Source of the DNA: Paenibacillus sp. TCA20
Lineage (GTDB): Bacteria; Bacillota; Bacilli; Paenibacillales; Paenibacillaceae
DNA length: 64,000 bases
Assembly (NCBI RefSeq): GCF_000732325.1
Contig: NZ_BBIW01000006.1
Span: forward strand, 124,001-188,000
Direction: 5' to 3'
Shown piece by piece: positions 26,449 through 35,373 of this stretch (position 1 is the first letter of the stretch; each line of letters opens with the position of its first letter). A program made the translations under genes and the position numbers. The notes below the pieces were generated by a model, which saw only the letters and a program-made list of their open reading frames with translations, searched no databases and had not been told where the DNA came from.

Positions 26449-28188
26449 GTTACCTATTGCGGAGTGGATTGATGCCATTGTCGATTGGCTGAATGTATCC
26501 ATTGCCGGATTCTTCCGTCTCATTTCAACCGTCATTGAAAGTGTCGTTGGATTTTTCTCAGGGCTGTTTATGCTCCCACATCCTATTCTGTTTATCATCA
26601 TTATAGGGGTCCTTGCTTACTTGCTGGGTAAATGGAAGCTCACCCTGTTTACTGTACTGGGCTTCCTGCTTATCTATAACTTGGGATACTGGCCGCAGTC
26701 CATGGATACGCTCGGGCTTGTTGTGACCTCAGGTATTATATCGATTGTAATCGGCGTACCGCTTGGATTTTTTCTGCATACAGCCGCTCTATAGAGCGTA
26801 TCGTCACACCGATTCTGGACCTGATGCAGACGATGCCTGCCTTTGTATACCTGCTTCCGGCAGTAACCTTCTTCAGTCTAGGCGTTGTACCGGGTGTTAT
26901 TGCTTCTGTTATCTTCTCTATACCGCCTACGATTCGGATGACCCATCTTGGGATTCGTCAGGTATCAAAAGAACTGGTCGAGGCTGCAGATGCATTCGGA
27001 TCTACATCTAGCCAGAAGCTGTTCAAGGTACAGCTCCCGCTTGCCATGCCTACTCTGATGAGCGGTGTGAATCAAACCATCATGCTGTCACTGTCTATGG
27101 TCGTTATTGCTTCCATGATCGGTGCGCAAGGGATTGGTGCCGAAGTATACCGTGCAGTAGGACAGCTTCAAATCGGTAAGGGCTTTGAGGCTGGACTTGT
27201 TGTCGTCGTTCTTGCCATTGTGCTTGACCGATTTACACAGAACCTCGTCGGCAAGCCAGGGCAAAAGAAGAAGAGCCGTCTTACTTCCAAGCAGCGTATC
27301 TGGATCGGTTCGGCTGCAGCAGCTATTGTACTGATTGCAGGATTCTCCCAATACTTTGTGGGCGGATCAACTACAGGCGGGACAACAGCCAGCGGTGGTG
27401 TAGGTGAAGAAGTAAACTACGAAATTATCGGAATTGACCCTGGTGCCGGGATTATGGCATCTACCAATAAGGCCATTGAGGATTATGAGCTGACGGATTG
27501 GACACTGGTCGAAGGCTCCGGTTCAGCGATGACCGCCATGCTGGAAAGAGCCATTCAGAATGAGCAGCCGATTATTGTAACCGGCTGGACACCTCACTGG
27601 ATGTTTAATAAATATGATCTGAAATACTTAGAAGATCCGAAGAAGTCTTACGGTGAAGCGGAGGAAATTCATACCGTAGCGCGTAAAGGACTTCAAGAAG
27701 ACCATCCGACCGCCTATGAGTTCCTGGATCGGTTCCAGTGGACTCCTGAGGATATGGGCGAAATCATGATTGCCATTCAGGATGGCGCTTCTGCTGAGGA
27801 GGCTGCAGCGGAATGGGCTGCAGCTCATCCAGATAAAGTAGAGGAATGGATCAGCGGTTTATCACCGGTCAGCGGTGATTCCATTAAGCTCAGCTATGTA
27901 GCCTGGGATTCTGAAATTGCGAGTACCAACCTAGTCGCATACATCCTGTCGGAGAAGCTCGGCTACAATGTCACTTCTCTGCAAGTTGAAATGGGACCGA
28001 TGTGGCAGGGTGTGGCGAGCGGAGATGTAGATGCATCCCTTGCTGCTTGGCTGCCGGTTACCTCCGCGACTTACCTGGAGAAATACAAGGATCAAATTGA
28101 TGATCTGGGCATCAACCTTGAAGGTGCCAAGACAGGTCTTACCGTACCTGCTTACATGGATATTGATTCCATTGAGGATTTGAAGTAA
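26441..28188 (+). pseudogene. OpuAB-OpuAC fusion (permease plus betaine-binding domain), frameshifted
   Basis: The first frame (26441-26794) gives the permease N-terminus to SIVIGVPLGFF, then HTAAL and stop. The second frame resumes with SAYSRSIERIVTPILDLMQTMPAF and continues through the permease (AADAFGSTSSQKLFKVQLPLA) into a C-terminal OpuAC/ProX-type domain (EEVNYEIIGIDPGAGIM; VTGWTPHWMFNKYDLKYLED). The break is at T6 (26768-26773); one extra T restores a single product of about 582 residues. Such fusions occur in lactococcal and listerial OpuA. It is either a recent mutation or a homopolymer error. The downstream frame has no decay, which favours error or a very recent change. Confidence 0.85.
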
Positions 28189-28200
28189 ATTAAACAACAC

Positions 28201-28245
28201 AAAGCCGCAGTGAACTAGGTAATTCTAGATCACTGCGGCTTTTTC
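28201..28245 (+). terminator. Terminator of the opuA operon
   Basis: AAAGCCGCAGTGA pairs with TCACTGCGGCTTT, followed by a T-run. Confidence 0.9.
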
Positions 28246-28321
28246 TATTGATGTCCAGCTGGAGTAAGATTACATATCCCTTGTTTGCTGCTTGCCGCTG
28301 ACATTTGCCATCTGCTATTTA

Positions 28322-28603
28322 CTACTCATTCTTACCAGAGCCACTCCTCGCACTTCTTGTCTGCTTCACCACCTGGTGTCCATATACCGAAAATGCGCCT
28401 GCAAGAATGCCTTGTATGACTGAATCGGGCGAAAGACCGAGTATCCATACACTCAAACCGACGGCTACGACGACAACAACATACACAATCGTCCAATCCG
28501 GAAAGGATGGGGTTGACTTCAGAATATATCCTACCACCCAGCATGCCGCCACGACGCCGAACAGTCTCGGGTCGATCAATTCCCATATTGCGCTCCATTC
28601 CAC
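28322..28603 (-). CDS. Small membrane protein resembling phage holin (Hol44-like)
   Basis: About 93 residues from GTG 28603, preceded by AGGGGG. Three hydrophobic segments (LFGVVAACWVVGYIL; WTIVYVVVVVAVGLSVWIL; VIQGILAGAFSVYG), then a basic tail VKQTRSARSGSGKNE, the layout of holin-superfamily proteins. No endolysin or phage genes are nearby, so it is more likely a domesticated membrane protein than part of a prophage. The family call is from memory of similar Paenibacillus proteins. Confidence 0.55.
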   Translation of the reverse strand: MEWSAIWELIDPRLFGVVAACWVVGYILKSTPSFPDWTIVYVVVVVAVGLSVWILGLSPDSVIQGILAGAFSVYGHQVVKQTRSARSGSGKNE

Positions 28604-28730
28604 TAAGGGCCGCCCCCTATCTCTCAAAGATTCCTCTACTCGTTATATATGCGAATAAATAGGAAATATGTACATGCTGTGCCAACGAACCCTTAGGGGA
28701 CAATTATTAGTGAATATAAACTAGAAGAAA

Positions 28731-28760
28731 GCCTCCTTCCTTTTGATAAAGGAAAGAGGC
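28731..28760 (-). terminator. Terminator of the ring-cleaving dioxygenase gene
   Basis: GCCTCtTTCCTTT and AAAGGAAgGAGGC pair on the minus strand, followed by TTTCTTCT. Confidence 0.75.
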
Positions 28761-28805
28761 ATCTATAGGCATCATTATTCTATAGCTAGTATCCGTTAAC
28801 GATCG

Positions 28806-29789
28806 TTATTCATATTCCTTGTCAATTACTCGATCGCTTCGCATCGTATTAATCGGACGTACATCCTGCTCAATCTGTTCACGATGCGGCTCAAGGAATG
28901 GTGGCAAGGACAGCTTCTCTCCCAAAGTCTCGTAAGGCTCATCTCCCATGAAACCAGGGCCGTCCGTTGCAAATTCAAATAGAAGCTGCGGCGTGACTCT
29001 CGCATATAATGATTCGAAGAAATGCCGATCTACATAGCCTGAGGTTGTAAATCCGAAGCTCGACATCCGCTCAATCCATTCTTCTAGCACGGCACGGTCT
29101 TCTACGCGGAATGCAGCATGATGAACGGTTCCGTACCCTTGGCGTGCAGGCGGAAGCATCGTATTATGTTCAACGACAACCTGTGCTCCATTGCCTCCTT
29201 CACCCACCTCGAACAAATGAAGCGAGCCTTCAGCAGCAATTTCCTTGAATAAGAGTACCCGCTCCATTAATTCTTTAATGTAATCGAACTGAGCATGACG
29301 TATATAGATGGGTCCCAGGCCTGTAATGGCATATTCCAGTGGGATGGGTCCATTCTGCCAAGGTGTCCCCGAAGCCACTCCTTTGTTATGCTCATCCGAG
29401 ATCAGCTGGTACTGCTGATCATCAAAATCAACAAAGGACAATGTCTTCTTGCCGAATTGTTCTTTTACCCCGGTATGCTTGACACCAAGGCGGTCAAATC
29501 TCTTGACCCAATAATCAATAGCCGCATCGCTCGGCACCCGGAATGAAGTCTTGTAAATTTCATCATTACCATGCTTGCCTTGCGGAATGCCGGGGAAATC
29601 GAAGAAGGTCATATCCGTTCCCGCACTCCCCTTGTCATCTGCGAAGAACAAATGATAGGTCTGAATATCGTCCTGGTTAACCGTCTTCTTAACGAGACGC
29701 ATGCCGAGAACATAGGTGAAGAACTCATAGTTCTTCTCCGCATTGCTGGTGATTGCCGTTACGTGATGGATTCCTTTTAAATGATTCAT
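28806..29789 (-). CDS. Ring-cleaving dioxygenase of the MhqA/MhqO (vicinal oxygen chelate) type
   Basis: 327 residues with two glyoxalase/VOC modules: GIHHVTAITSNAEKNYEFFT at the start and YGTVHHAAFRVEDRAVLEEW in the second half. The His residues in IHHVTA and VHHAAF and Glu in LLFEFATDGPGF fit the metal site. Members cleave hydroquinones and related rings and are induced by quinone stress through MhqR in Bacillus. ATG 29789 follows AAGGAGATG. Monocistronic; no clear MhqR operator was seen. Confidence 0.85.
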   Translation of the reverse strand: MNHLKGIHHVTAITSNAEKNYEFFTYVLGMRLVKKTVNQDDIQTYHLFFADDKGSAGTDMTFFDFPGIPQGKHGNDEIYKTSFRVPSDAAIDYWVKRFDRLGVKHTGVKEQFGKKTLSFVDFDDQQYQLISDEHNKGVASGTPWQNGPIPLEYAITGLGPIYIRHAQFDYIKELMERVLLFKEIAAEGSLHLFEVGEGGNGAQVVVEHNTMLPPARQGYGTVHHAAFRVEDRAVLEEWIERMSSFGFTTSGYVDRHFFESLYARVTPQLLFEFATDGPGFMGDEPYETLGEKLSLPPFLEPHREQIEQDVRPINTMRSDRVIDKEYE

Positions 29790-30023
29790 AATTTCATCTC
29801 CTTAGTTAAATAGGATAAGCCGTGATCAAAATCATTACTGATAAAATGAAGCTTAATGAAAATGATCTAATTAAAATATTTTAAAATTAAGATAAATTCT
29901 CGTAAAGCAAGAGGTTTTGTTATGCTGCTTCTATGATTATTAGTTTATAACTAAACTGATGGGCTGTCAAGGCTCTTTATGATACCATCGATCGCACAGC
30001 ATTCATCCGCTGCTCCCCACTTG

Positions 30024-30647
30024 CTACAGCAAGCCGCTCGGCTGAACCGGATACAGCTTGCCCTGAATAGCAAAGGATACACGTCCCGTCTCCTCGGAGA
30101 CGACCAGTACAAGACAGTCTGTACGTTCGGTTAGTCCAATGGCCGCGCGGTGCCGTGTGCCCAGCATCTCCTCGCCTTCATAAAACTGTGCGGTAGGATA
30201 AATATTGCCCGCGGATCGAATGACATTCTTATCAACGACAACCCCGCCGTCATGCAATGGATTTCCCGGGTAAAATATCGACTCCATCAGTGAAAAGGAA
30301 AGAATCGCATTGATCGGAATGCCAGAATGGACAAACGGTTTGATCTCGTCCTTTCTTCGAATAGCAATGAGCGCTCCATGTCTTCGCTCTGATAAATGCT
30401 GTACGGTCGTTGCCAGCGTCGTATAATGATCTGTAAACGGCTCAAGATAAGTTCGTAAGTAGTAAGAGGCAGCAATGGTATGAATAGCCCGGAACTGCTG
30501 ATTCATCTGCTCGAATTGATTCAGAATACAGCACTGATTCTCCTCTATCGTGCCAAGTACACGATGGATGCCATCCATCAGTAGATGCAGCTGATCATTC
30601 AACTGATTTTTCATCGCTTCTGGCAGTGCCGGTTCACGTGTATCCAT
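30024..30647 (-). CDS. cdaS: Sporulation-type diadenylate cyclase CdaS
   Basis: 207 residues, the length of B. subtilis CdaS. The N-terminal two-helix region is autoinhibitory in that protein. The C-terminal DisA_N domain shows YHGNPLHDGG-like PGNPLHDGGVVVD and GTRHRAAIGLTE. It makes c-di-AMP from two ATP. The usual DGA catalytic triplet reads DGG here. ATG 30647 has AAGGAGG 11 nt upstream, a slightly long spacing. No partner gene adjoins. The nearby KtrB-type channel (49.3 kb) belongs to a family often controlled by c-di-AMP. Confidence 0.88.
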   Translation of the reverse strand: MDTREPALPEAMKNQLNDQLHLLMDGIHRVLGTIEENQCCILNQFEQMNQQFRAIHTIAASYYLRTYLEPFTDHYTTLATTVQHLSERRHGALIAIRRKDEIKPFVHSGIPINAILSFSLMESIFYPGNPLHDGGVVVDKNVIRSAGNIYPTAQFYEGEEMLGTRHRAAIGLTERTDCLVLVVSEETGRVSFAIQGKLYPVQPSGLL

Positions 30648-30803
30648 ATTGCTTCATGCCTCCTTCATTAGATAAATTTATCCTTTATAGGATTCCCCGC
30701 ATAACTGTGAAGCTATACAGTAGAGGATATTAGGATGCTGCATATATCGCTGACAATTATCCATTATTTTAAGGCATATGAAGACTTTATGAGCTGCTAA
30801 CAA

Positions 30804-30846
30804 AAATGCCTGCGGTTCAGGACTAAGTCCTGCATCGCAAGCATTT
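30804..30846 (-). terminator. Terminator of the ydhK-like gene
   Basis: AAATGCtTGCG and CGCAgGCATTT flank an inner CAGGAC-tta-GTCCTG hairpin; a U-run follows on the minus strand. Confidence 0.75.
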
Positions 30847-30871
30847 GTCGTATCCTCGTTAAAACGGTAAT

Positions 30872-31429
30872 TTACAGTGCTGCCAGCTCTTCTTCCGTCA
30901 CCCATTTATGGTTTGACACAGGCTCGCCGCCCGTCGTTGGAGTGAAATCAACCATATATACGGTTGTGGGCTTGGCCGAATCGATCGTGGCCTCTGCTCC
31001 TTTCATCCCTTCCATATGATCGGCGAGCAGCACGACCTCGCTGCCTGGTGCAAACGGTTCGCTGCCCGCATCCTGGATTTCTTCATGGATGACCCACTTA
31101 TGATCCGTTACTTCCTCCCCACCGGTAACAGGTGTATATGAAACCGTATAAACGGTCGTATCATAGGCTCCGGTAATCTTAGCTTCTGCTCCCTTCATGC
31201 CTGACATGTGGTCTGTAGTCATCTGCGCCGTGTCTCCGACCTTATATTTCGGATTTGCCGCTTCCTTCAAACCTTCAGGAACCTCTCCTGACGAAGAATG
31301 ATTCATGGCCGAATGATCCTCGTGCGCCGCTGTGTCTGCAGCATCGTTTGAATTGCTGTCGCCAGCATTCCCACATCCGCTCATGATGAGCATAGCTGTC
31401 ATTCCGATTAGTGCCCATTGTTTTTTCAT
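30872..31429 (-). CDS. YdhK family lipoprotein with two DUF1541 repeats, copper-linked
   Basis: 185 residues. Lipoprotein signal with lipobox MSGC, a His/Asp-rich linker (AAHEDHSAMNHSS), then two similar 55-60-residue repeats. Each has a (D)HM.GMKGAEA motif and a T.Y.V.(Y/D)(T)P.TGGE.(V).(N/D)HKWV motif. ATG 31429 follows GAGGTGAACG. The Met/His motifs and a CsoR-type operator in its promoter point to a role at the cell surface during copper stress. The biochemical role is unknown. Confidence 0.85.
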   Translation of the reverse strand: MKKQWALIGMTAMLIMSGCGNAGDSNSNDAADTAAHEDHSAMNHSSSGEVPEGLKEAANPKYKVGDTAQMTTDHMSGMKGAEAKITGAYDTTVYTVSYTPVTGGEEVTDHKWVIHEEIQDAGSEPFAPGSEVVLLADHMEGMKGAEATIDSAKPTTVYMVDFTPTTGGEPVSNHKWVTEEELAAL

Positions 31430-31465
31430 ATTTCGTTCACCTCGTCTAAAGTCTTTGATGCATTT

Positions 31466-31494
31466 ATAATATACCCTATAGGGGTATAATTCAA
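31466..31494 (-). promoter_or_regulatory. Promoter of the ydhK-like gene
   Basis: Minus strand TTGAAT (31494-31489), 17 nt, TATTAT (31471-31466). The spacer is filled by a CsoR-type palindrome. Confidence 0.65.
31470..31488. promoter_or_regulatory. CsoR-type copper operator
   Basis: TATACCCTATAGGGGTATA contains the TACCC-N4-GGGGTA palindrome bound by the Cu(I) repressor CsoR. It lies exactly between -35 and -10, so apo-CsoR would block polymerase and copper would induce. Confidence 0.7.
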
Positions 31495-31532
31495 ACATTA
31501 TATTTCTCCTTGTCATGCCCGTTAAAAATAAA

Positions 31533-31564
31533 ACAGCCTTTCGTTCCAAAGGAACAAAGGCTGT
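31533..31564 (-). terminator. Terminator of the gene at 31596
   Basis: ACAGCCTTTgTTCC and GGAACgAAAGGCTGT pair, followed by TTTTATTTTT on the minus strand. Confidence 0.85.
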
Positions 31565-31595
31565 TAAAGAGGTTACGATATGGAACTCACGCTGT

Positions 31596-32327
31596 TTATT
31601 CCTTAATCGTTACGGTCACTGGTGAATACTCAGCGATGACCGTCTGTCCATGCACAGATACGCTGCCTTCCGGAGACAAGTCCTTCTCCGTCATAATGCC
31701 GAGCGCAATCGTAAATTTGTTCATTTTGATCGGAATGCCGGTTTCACGGCGTACCTCGTGGCCATTGACGAGGAATACAGCTTCATCATTAGCACGGTTG
31801 TACGTAATGGTATACGTGTTGAACTCCTGAGGCTTAAAGTGAGCGTCATCTTCTTTGAAAATGCTGAAGTAACGGGTCTTGTCCGATTCAGGAACCTTCA
31901 CGCCAGGGAACGGCAGAATGGCATACACACTGCAGAACTGCTCATTGTTAGCAAAGAAGTCGAGCGCGGCTCCGGTACTGAAATCCAGTAAATTCAGGGA
32001 TACATAGCCATCATAAAAATCTCCGGGAACGGTTCCTCTTGTACGCGCACGAATCTGCAGCTCGAAGGTCACTTCACCGGATTCCGGCACTTCGACTTCC
32101 TCCGCGGAATAATACATATGCTTCGCATTATCGAGAATCTGAACTTGGTCATGCTGCCGGCTCAGCGGCGCCCGTACATATAATATTCCGTTCCGTACGA
32201 TGACCACCGCATCCGGCTCCCTGTACTCCCAGAACGTTCCGTCCGGAAGAGCGAATCCTCCAATCTTCCACACTTTACCTTCATCTAAAATGGAGTGAAA
32301 ATCTCCAAATACACGCTGCTGCTCCAT
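31596..32327 (-). CDS. Conserved protein of unknown function, beta-rich (possibly DUF6081-like)
   Basis: 243 residues from ATG 32327, after AGAAGG; the frame is open upstream. No signal peptide or membrane segment. The sequence alternates beta-type strands with aromatic and acidic patches (GDFYDGYVSLNLLDFSTGAALDF is characteristic), suggesting a jelly-roll or concanavalin-like fold, as seen in sugar-binding or secondary-metabolite enzymes. No catalytic motif is recognised. Separate unit with its own terminator. Confidence 0.6.
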   Translation of the reverse strand: MEQQRVFGDFHSILDEGKVWKIGGFALPDGTFWEYREPDAVVIVRNGILYVRAPLSRQHDQVQILDNAKHMYYSAEEVEVPESGEVTFELQIRARTRGTVPGDFYDGYVSLNLLDFSTGAALDFFANNEQFCSVYAILPFPGVKVPESDKTRYFSIFKEDDAHFKPQEFNTYTITYNRANDEAVFLVNGHEVRRETGIPIKMNKFTIALGIMTEKDLSPEGSVSVHGQTVIAEYSPVTVTIKE

Positions 32328-32398
32328 TGATCGATCCTTCTTTCTATAAATAAATGTGAATGGGGTCTCAAGTGACCATACCCTTCTAGTATATAGGA

Positions 32399-32572
32399 TT
32401 ATCTCGAACAATTCCTGTCCAATACATGAAGAACTCCAATCTGCACTCTATTTCTAAGATGATAAGGGATGGTAGCGACAACGACATTTTTACGGTACAG
32501 CAAATAGGTCCGGATCACCAGGCACGATATAAACAGCACCAATTCTTCCAACGTAATGCCGTATAGATTCAT
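32399..32572 (-). CDS. Possible 57-residue membrane protein
   Basis: ATG 32572 to TAA 32399. The product MNLYGITLEELVLFISCLVI then RTYLLYRKNVVVATIPYHLR has one hydrophobic segment followed by a basic stretch, a plausible single-pass protein. No convincing ribosome-binding site is seen, so it may be chance. Around it (32573-32660) there is no other gene. Confidence 0.3.
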   Translation of the reverse strand: MNLYGITLEELVLFISCLVIRTYLLYRKNVVVATIPYHLRNRVQIGVLHVLDRNCSR

Positions 32573-32660
32573 TTATAACCAATGCCGGCGATGAGAGCGT
32601 ATTGAATCCATTCTATTTATCGAAATCTCACGCTCACTTCCTTATGCATATATTTACATA

Positions 32661-32708
32661 AAAAAGAGGCTTCTATGGAAAGTATTACACTTTCACATAA
32701 AAACCTCT
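32661..32708 (-). terminator. Terminator of the hydantoinase operon
   Basis: GAGG...CCTC outer pairs with inner TATGtGAAAGT/ACTTTCcATA, followed by TTTTTTATG on the minus strand. Confidence 0.8.
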
Positions 32709-32719
32709 CATCCTTCATT

Positions 32720-34273
32720 TTATCTCATCTGACCTACGACCTTCACTCGGAGCCTGGTTGCATTCTCCGGGTGATAAGCCAGCGGCGTTTCTTCCACTTC
32801 GACCAATTCAATCGTGTCCGCTGCAGCTCCTGCGAGCACCGCTTGGTTCACCGCTTTCTCCCGGGCATCCTGAAGCGAGAATTCGCGCGGCTCTCTGGAG
32901 TAAATATAGATCTGTTCATACTGCCCGCTGATCTGGGCAATCGATGCTCCAATCGCATTGGCAACACCGCCATTCGGCACCTTGATCATACTCGCTACAC
33001 CGCGGATGCTGTCCGGCACAATAATACTACCTCCGCCGACAAGCACAAGCCTCACATCGTCAGAGGAGGTCTTCATCTTATCAATTGCCTGCTCGAGGAT
33101 CAGAGAGATTTCCGCCTGAACGGATCTTGCAAAATCTTCTTCCAGGTGAGCGACAAGCGATGGATCACCAACGTCGGCCAGCCCCAGCCGGACTGCAATA
33201 TCTGTCGTCGTCAGCGTCTTGCCGCCAAAGACAAGCGCCTCTTCACCGATTCGGTAACCGACACTGTCCGGTCCCACCGTAATCTTACCGCTCTCATTCA
33301 CACGAACAATGCTCCCGCCGCCGAGTCCTACAGAGATGATGTCCGGCATCCGGAAGTTCGTCCGAATATCACCAACCTCTACCGCTACAGAAGATTCTCT
33401 TGGAAACCCATCCTGCAATACTCCAATATCCGAAGTTGTACCTCCTACATCCAGCACCATCGTGTCCTTAATCTGCGCCAAATAAGAAGCGCCTCTTATG
33501 CTGTTCGTCGGTCCGCAGGCAATCGTAAGAATAGGGAACTGCTTCGCATAGTCAATAGACATGAGGGTGCCGTCATTCTGACACAAGAACACTTGTGCAG
33601 CAGTAATCCCCTCCTCCGCCAGAGCATGGACAAACCCTTCTGTGGTCGTCTTAATAACCTTACACAAGGCAGCGTTCAGAATCGTTGCATTCTCACGCTC
33701 AATGAGTCCTACTGAGCCGATTAAGGAGGAGCAGGATACCGGGAAGCCTTCGCCATAAGCCTTGTGAATGAGGTCCCGCACCTGCAGTTCCTGATCATTC
33801 TTGATGGAAGAAAATACGCCAATGACTGCAATTGCTTCGACTTGATCCTGCCATTCCTTAAGAATGGCGGTAATCTCTGCTTCGTTAATCTCGCCTAGCA
33901 CCTGACCGTCATATTCATAACCGCCTTGAACGAGGGCATAACGGCCAGACAACACCTCCATCATATCCTGCGGCCAGGCCGTATAAGGAGGAACGGAGGC
34001 AGTCGCTGGATAACCCAAGCGGATGACACCAACCTTGGCCAATTTCTTGCGCTCTACAATCGCATTGGTACACTGCGTCGTACCCAGCATTGCATGTGTA
34101 ATTTGGGTCTTGTCGATCCCCGCCTCTGCAAGCAGGCTTCTGAGTGATGCTTCGATCCCTGATCCGATATCGAGGCTTGTCGGAGATTTCACCGCATGAA
34201 GAAGCTGATTATGCTCATCCAGCAAAATGGCATCCGTATTCGTTCCACCCACATCAATTCCGATTCTATACAT
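32720..34273 (-). CDS. Hydantoinase/oxoprolinase family protein (HyuA type)
   Basis: 517 residues. ATPase-like acetate-kinase-fold motifs: RIGIDVGGTNTDAILLD at the N-terminus, MVLDVGGTTSDIGVL in the middle, then SVGLGGGSIVRV. It is shorter than full 5-oxoprolinases and fits the HyuA/N-methylhydantoinase A group that hydrolyses hydantoin-like or lactam rings, usually with ATP. Overlaps the upstream DUF917 gene by 8 bp. The likely substrate is a small N-heterocycle taken up by the operon's permease; the exact compound is unknown. Confidence 0.85.
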   Translation of the reverse strand: MYRIGIDVGGTNTDAILLDEHNQLLHAVKSPTSLDIGSGIEASLRSLLAEAGIDKTQITHAMLGTTQCTNAIVERKKLAKVGVIRLGYPATASVPPYTAWPQDMMEVLSGRYALVQGGYEYDGQVLGEINEAEITAILKEWQDQVEAIAVIGVFSSIKNDQELQVRDLIHKAYGEGFPVSCSSLIGSVGLIERENATILNAALCKVIKTTTEGFVHALAEEGITAAQVFLCQNDGTLMSIDYAKQFPILTIACGPTNSIRGASYLAQIKDTMVLDVGGTTSDIGVLQDGFPRESSVAVEVGDIRTNFRMPDIISVGLGGGSIVRVNESGKITVGPDSVGYRIGEEALVFGGKTLTTTDIAVRLGLADVGDPSLVAHLEEDFARSVQAEISLILEQAIDKMKTSSDDVRLVLVGGGSIIVPDSIRGVASMIKVPNGGVANAIGASIAQISGQYEQIYIYSREPREFSLQDAREKAVNQAVLAGAAADTIELVEVEETPLAYHPENATRLRVKVVGQMR

Positions 34274-35369
34274 GGTCCTTCACCGCCTTGTTCACTAGTT
34301 CCTCAATTGGGACATAATCGTAGTCATAGCCAAAGTATCTTGGTCCTGCTGTTTCGATCCCCTTCTTCGTTCTCCATTTATGATCGCAAGGAAGTCCAAT
34401 AACCCGCACACGCTTCCCGTATTTCAGGCTTTCTGTGGTTACCGGAGACAGCGTCTCATAGTCCACCAGGCACAGAAGATCCGGTGTCATCGCGATGACC
34501 TCATCATCCTTCTCAGCAATGAGATTCTCATTCTGGAAATGCACCTTCATCATTCCGCCTTTATGCGCTTCAATGCCCTCCAGATTTATTCGTCCGAGGT
34601 TGAAGCCTCCCTTGGTTTCCCGAATGACGTCAACAATCTTACCCTGGAAGAGCTCATATCCCGATACAAGGGCCAGCAGCTCGCTGAGCTTGTCCTTGGC
34701 ATCCTTGTGATTAGAAGCTATAATCTGTCCAATCTTCTCAGAGAGCGTCACGATATGGTGAACCCCGCTCTGCTTCATCTGCAAGCCCGTCGTAGGATAG
34801 AGGCTCACGAGTGAGCTTGCCCCCATCTCGACTGTGGCCGTCCGCGCAAGACGCTCGGTCCAGCGGTTGTTGATCGTTTCAAAAATACCGATGTTTCCCT
34901 TCTCATCCGTAATCGCCATTGGCGTTGCTGATATTCCGTCCAGGTTGAAGGTCACCATCTGCAGCTCGGGGAAGGCTCTGCCCATTCCGTCACAATCGAC
35001 CAGGGGCAATCCCAGCTGGGCTGCAACGACAATCGGAATCATCGAGTTCACGCCGCCTGCTTCCATCGGATAAGTACCAGCAATCTTGTCCTTGCCCAGG
35101 TACTGGGAGAGCTTCTGAAAGACTTTAACGAATTCCTCTCCATTGGGGAACTTTTCGGACGAGACCGATGGCGCTCCCATCATTGCCGTAGGAATAAAGA
35201 AGTCTTCATCCTCTATTTCATCAACCGTAACCAGTTGAACAGGTCCATTCTTCTCAATCGCTGATATGGCCATAAGTTTGCCGATATAAGGGTCACCCCC
35301 GCCGCCCGTTCCAAGAAACGCAGCGCCAATCGCAATATGTTCAATCGCAGCTTTATCTAAATATCTCAT
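34266..35369 (-). CDS. DUF917 family protein
   Basis: 367 residues, full-length DUF917. Signals include AIGAAFLGTGGGGDPYIGK at the N-terminus, YPMEAGGVNSMIPIVVAA, PLVDCDGMGRAFPE and a C-terminal GLPCDHKWRT. The Gly-rich opening resembles a nucleotide-binding loop. DUF917 genes commonly pair with hydantoinase-type genes, as here, and probably act as a partner subunit. It lies 4 bp after the permease gene and overlaps hyuA. Confidence 0.85.
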   Translation of the reverse strand: MRYLDKAAIEHIAIGAAFLGTGGGGDPYIGKLMAISAIEKNGPVQLVTVDEIEDEDFFIPTAMMGAPSVSSEKFPNGEEFVKVFQKLSQYLGKDKIAGTYPMEAGGVNSMIPIVVAAQLGLPLVDCDGMGRAFPELQMVTFNLDGISATPMAITDEKGNIGIFETINNRWTERLARTATVEMGASSLVSLYPTTGLQMKQSGVHHIVTLSEKIGQIIASNHKDAKDKLSELLALVSGYELFQGKIVDVIRETKGGFNLGRINLEGIEAHKGGMMKVHFQNENLIAEKDDEVIAMTPDLLCLVDYETLSPVTTESLKYGKRVRVIGLPCDHKWRTKKGIETAGPRYFGYDYDYVPIEELVNKAVKDHV

Positions 35370-35373
35370 TTTA

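Noticed and set aside
28322-28603. Prophage remnant indicated by a holin-like gene
   Set aside because: No endolysin, integrase, structural genes or attachment repeats around it; a lone holin-like membrane protein is common in this group.
28684-28702. Fragment resembling the tRNA-linked 75-bp element (ACGAACCCTTA)
   Set aside because: Only 11 bases match, with no flanking similarity and no tRNA nearby; chance is sufficient.
29790-30000. MhqR operator upstream of the dioxygenase gene
   Set aside because: Only a loose CTC...GAG arrangement is present near 29896; no convincing palindrome.
32675-33715. 346-codon open frame opposite the hydantoinase gene
   Set aside because: Antisense to a clear HyuA-type gene, starts inside its terminator and has an Arg/His/Ser-rich unnatural composition.
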